64,000 nucleotides of DNA, taken from positions 38,053 through 102,052 of the forward strand of contig CAWBZX010000022.1 in the NCBI GenBank assembly GCA_963793295.1, given 5' to 3'. A program made the position numbers and the translations under genes. The notes beneath the pieces are model-generated. The model had not been told where the DNA came from, made no database searches, and worked only from the letters and a program-made list of their open reading frames with translations. The stretch is from JAHDHW01 sp963793295 (GTDB lineage Bacteria; Bacteroidota; Bacteroidia; Chitinophagales; Saprospiraceae). Below are positions 62,111-64,000 of the stretch, one piece after another (within the stretch, counting starts at the first letter, position 1; each line of letters starts with the position of its first letter).

Positions 62111-62920
62111 ATGAGGTATTTTCTACATCTCGGATACAACGGAGCTGCTTATCGTGGCTGGCAAAGACAAAACAATGTCATTAGTATACAAGAGGTTTTG
62201 GAGAGAGAACTTTCTAACATGCTGGACGAAAGAATCATTATCCATGGATGTGGAAGAACAGATGCGCAGGTTCATGCAAGTCAGTATTTCTTACATTTTA
62301 ATTATGAAAAAGAAATTGATTTTGACTTCGTTTTCCGGATTAATAAAATGCTGCCAGATGATATTGCTGTATTTGAAATTATCCCCGTTCATAAAAATGC
62401 AAACGCTCAACTTGATGCAATAAAAAGAACCTACGATTACTTTATCCATTTTTACAAAGATCCCTTTTTAAGAGATTTCAGTACTTTGTATTTATTGAAA
62501 AACCTGGATTTCGATAAAATGAAAAAAGCAGCCGGTATTTTTACCATTCACAAAGATTACCAATCGCTCTGCCTTGCTCCAAACATTTATAAATCAACGA
62601 TTTGTGAGGTTACTTCTGCACAACTTTTCATTACCGAAAAAGAAGATCGATTGCGGTTTCAAATATCCTCTAATCGATTTTTAAGAGGAATGATCCGGTC
62701 AATAATTAAAAAGCTTTTAGAAATCGGAGAAGGAAAACTATCTATTGACGAATTAGCGAATGGTTTAAACGGCGGACTAATAAAATATTCTAACAAAATA
62801 GCTTATCCACAAGGGCTCTATCTTTCAAAAGTAGAATATCAATACTTAAAATTAGAACGAAAAAGTGATTTCGCGTGCATGCTGGAAAATCAATTGAATA
62901 ATAATTGGCAAAAAGTTTAA
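62111..62920 (+). CDS. truA: tRNA pseudouridine synthase A family protein
   Basis: Forms pseudouridine in the anticodon arm of tRNAs. The start at 62111 (MRYFLHLGYNGAAYRGWQRQ) gives 269 residues, the usual length; a frame from 62048 adds 21 residues without support. The catalytic aspartate is in GCGRTDAQVHA, followed by FRINKMLPDDIAV, and RFLRGMIRSIIKKLLEIGEG near the C-terminus. The active-site motif is complete. It is divergent from the NagX-like gene. The next gene is topB, after a 340-base gap containing a structured element. Confidence 0.93.
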   Translation: MRYFLHLGYNGAAYRGWQRQNNVISIQEVLERELSNMLDERIIIHGCGRTDAQVHASQYFLHFNYEKEIDFDFVFRINKMLPDDIAVFEIIPVHKNANAQLDAIKRTYDYFIHFYKDPFLRDFSTLYLLKNLDFDKMKKAAGIFTIHKDYQSLCLAPNIYKSTICEVTSAQLFITEKEDRLRFQISSNRFLRGMIRSIIKKLLEIGEGKLSIDELANGLNGGLIKYSNKIAYPQGLYLSKVEYQYLKLERKSDFACMLENQLNNNWQKV

Positions 62921-63027
62921 ATTCGAAATAGAAGTAACGCAATGTAATTTTTTTTTCAGAAATGTTCTTTGGAAATTACTTTAGTTTTTCTACGTTCTAA
63001 CTCCAAAATATTGAGAGCGTTAGGTTC

Positions 63028-63135
63028 GACAAAATACGTGGGTGCGGGTGCCAGCTATGTGCATAGCCTTTATTTTGTCTAGATTTTTTTGCTTCATTTT
63101 TTCATCAATGGAAAAAATGAAGGCGCCGCAGGCAC
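63028..63135 (+). ncRNA. Structured repeat element, copy B (candidate non-coding RNA)
   Basis: Stem 1: GACAAAATA (63028-63036) with TATTTTGTC (63071-63079), loop with CGTGGGTGCGGGTGCCAGC and an inner hairpin GCTATG-TG-CATAGC. Stem 2: CTTCATTTTTT (63092-63102) with AAAAAATGAAG (63112-63122). Tail CGCCGCAGGCAC (63124-63135). Copy A has G-C where stem 1 here has A-T, and a different but paired stem 2. The remaining bases of the gap 62921-63260 show no gene. It could also act in the topB leader. Confidence 0.5.
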
Positions 63136-63260
63136 AAGCCAGATGAATGTTATTTCGATTAATCTGATTTGCTACTTTTGGTAAACCCTCGGTAATCTTT
63201 TAATAAAAACGGGTAATATCAGTTAGAAAAACAACTATCGTTTTTCTTAAATTTGTTTTC

Positions 63261-64000
63261 ATGAAAGTCTGCATTGCAGAAAAACCCAGTGTCGCAAAAG
63301 AAATTGCTCAAATCCTTGGAGCGAAAACCAGAAAAGATGGCTTTTTTGAAGGTAATGGCTATGCGGTCACTTGGACTTTCGGACACTTTTGCACCTTGAA
63401 AACACCCGACGATTATCAAGCCCACTGGAAGAAGTGGGATTTGAACTCATTGCCCATGCTTCCCGATAAGTTTGAAACAAAACTGATTTCGAATCAAGGT
63501 GTCAAAAAACAATTTGGGATTATTAAAAAATTATTAAAAACGGCTGAGTTTGTTATCAATTGCGGGGATGCCGGGCAGGAAGGTGAGCTCATCCAGCGCT
63601 GGGTACTCAATGAAGCAAAATATAAAGGGAAAGTGTTGAGACTCTGGATATCTTCTTTGACTCCTGAAGCTATAAAAGATGGTTTTCAAAACCTCAAAAA
63701 CGCTAGCCAGTTTGACAATTTGTATTACGCCGGAAGCTCGCGGGCCATCGGAGACTGGCTCCTTGGCATGAATGCGACACGTTTGTACACTTTAAAATAT
63801 GGTGGTTTTAAACAAGTGCTTTCAATCGGAAGAGTGCAAACTCCTACCCTTGCGATGCTGGTGGAAAGACACAAGGAAATCGAAAATTTCATTTCCCACC
63901 CTTTTTGGGAATTGCAAACCATTTATCGGGAAGTGGTTTTTAATTGTGAAAAAGGGCGCTTTTTAAAAAAGGAAGACGGTGAAACTTTATTAAAACAAGT
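63261..64000 (+). CDS. topB: DNA topoisomerase III (3' end outside the window)
   Basis: The ATG at 63261 opens a frame that runs off the window after about 246 codons without a stop. The N-terminal Toprim domain is clear: MKVCIAEKPSVAKEIAQILG, TWTFGHFCTLKTPDDY, and the metal site INCGDAGQEGELIQRWV. Next are YYAGSSRAIGDWLLGMNATRL and SIGRVQTPTLAMLVERH of the type IA family. The strand-cleaving tyrosine lies further downstream and is not visible. Topoisomerase III decatenates DNA in replication and recombination. Confidence 0.95.
   Translation, partial: MKVCIAEKPSVAKEIAQILGAKTRKDGFFEGNGYAVTWTFGHFCTLKTPDDYQAHWKKWDLNSLPMLPDKFETKLISNQGVKKQFGIIKKLLKTAEFVINCGDAGQEGELIQRWVLNEAKYKGKVLRLWISSLTPEAIKDGFQNLKNASQFDNLYYAGSSRAIGDWLLGMNATRLYTLKYGGFKQVLSIGRVQTPTLAMLVERHKEIENFISHPFWELQTIYREVVFNCEKGRFLKKEDGETLLKQ

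Overview
The window comes from an AT-rich Bacteroidota chromosome. The evidence is at least ten predicted type IX secretion (T9SS) substrates with C-terminal sorting domains, lipoprotein signals of the Bacteroidota type, a TTTG-N19-TAnnTTTG promoter in front of a tRNA gene, an LptD/amidase/MCE envelope cluster, and an arsenosugar ArsS pair. The class cannot be fixed from sequence alone; Saprospiria-like marine bacteria fit (inference). No T9SS machinery, rRNA, CRISPR array, phage or complete transposon is present.

Region 1 (1-16026) is a head-to-tail array of seven large paralogous secreted proteins, the first cut by the window edge. They share a C-terminal core: a choice-of-anchor-like beta-sandwich, a CARDB-like segment, a domain with an EF-hand-like calcium loop, and a T9SS sorting domain. 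They differ in the N-terminal module: a PANDxC beta-sandwich in three, a protease-associated (PA) domain in two, none in one. Terminators and spacers were copied along with the genes, and two spacers carry matching 123-bp inverted-repeat elements.

Region 2 (16127-35182) is mostly housekeeping and envelope genes: valS, a lipoprotein phosphatase, lysA, an ECF sigma/anti-sigma pair, a TIR-transmembrane-WD40 protein with 14 repeats, MscS, a FemAB-like acyltransferase, an exported pyrophosphatase, the arsenosugar pair, an OmpA lipoprotein, an M43 protease and small lipoproteins.

Region 3 (35260-47613) has a secreted leucine-rich-repeat protein with a recent internal duplication, followed by outer-membrane and wall genes (lptD, amidase, MCE protein, murB) and an MsbA-like ABC exporter.

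Region 4 (47918-53151) is gene-poor: a secreted protein whose terminator overlaps its own stop codon, an unlisted 55-residue membrane ORF, dps, a broken small gene, an XRE regulator, tRNA-Arg(TCG) with a textbook promoter, and a 565-bp unit bounded by perfect 23-bp inverted repeats. That unit contains copies of a structured non-coding element; another copy lies before topB. The two full copies keep their stems by paired substitutions and could form a pseudoknot.

Region 5 (53152-64000) holds an exported Pcm coupled to a membrane spermidine-synthase-like protein, a cytochrome c, an exported EEP-family protein, a CPA2 antiporter, a DUF1080 lipoprotein, a NagX-like membrane acyltransferase, truA and the start of topB.

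Best candidates for something undescribed are the modular secreted-protein array and the structured repeat element.
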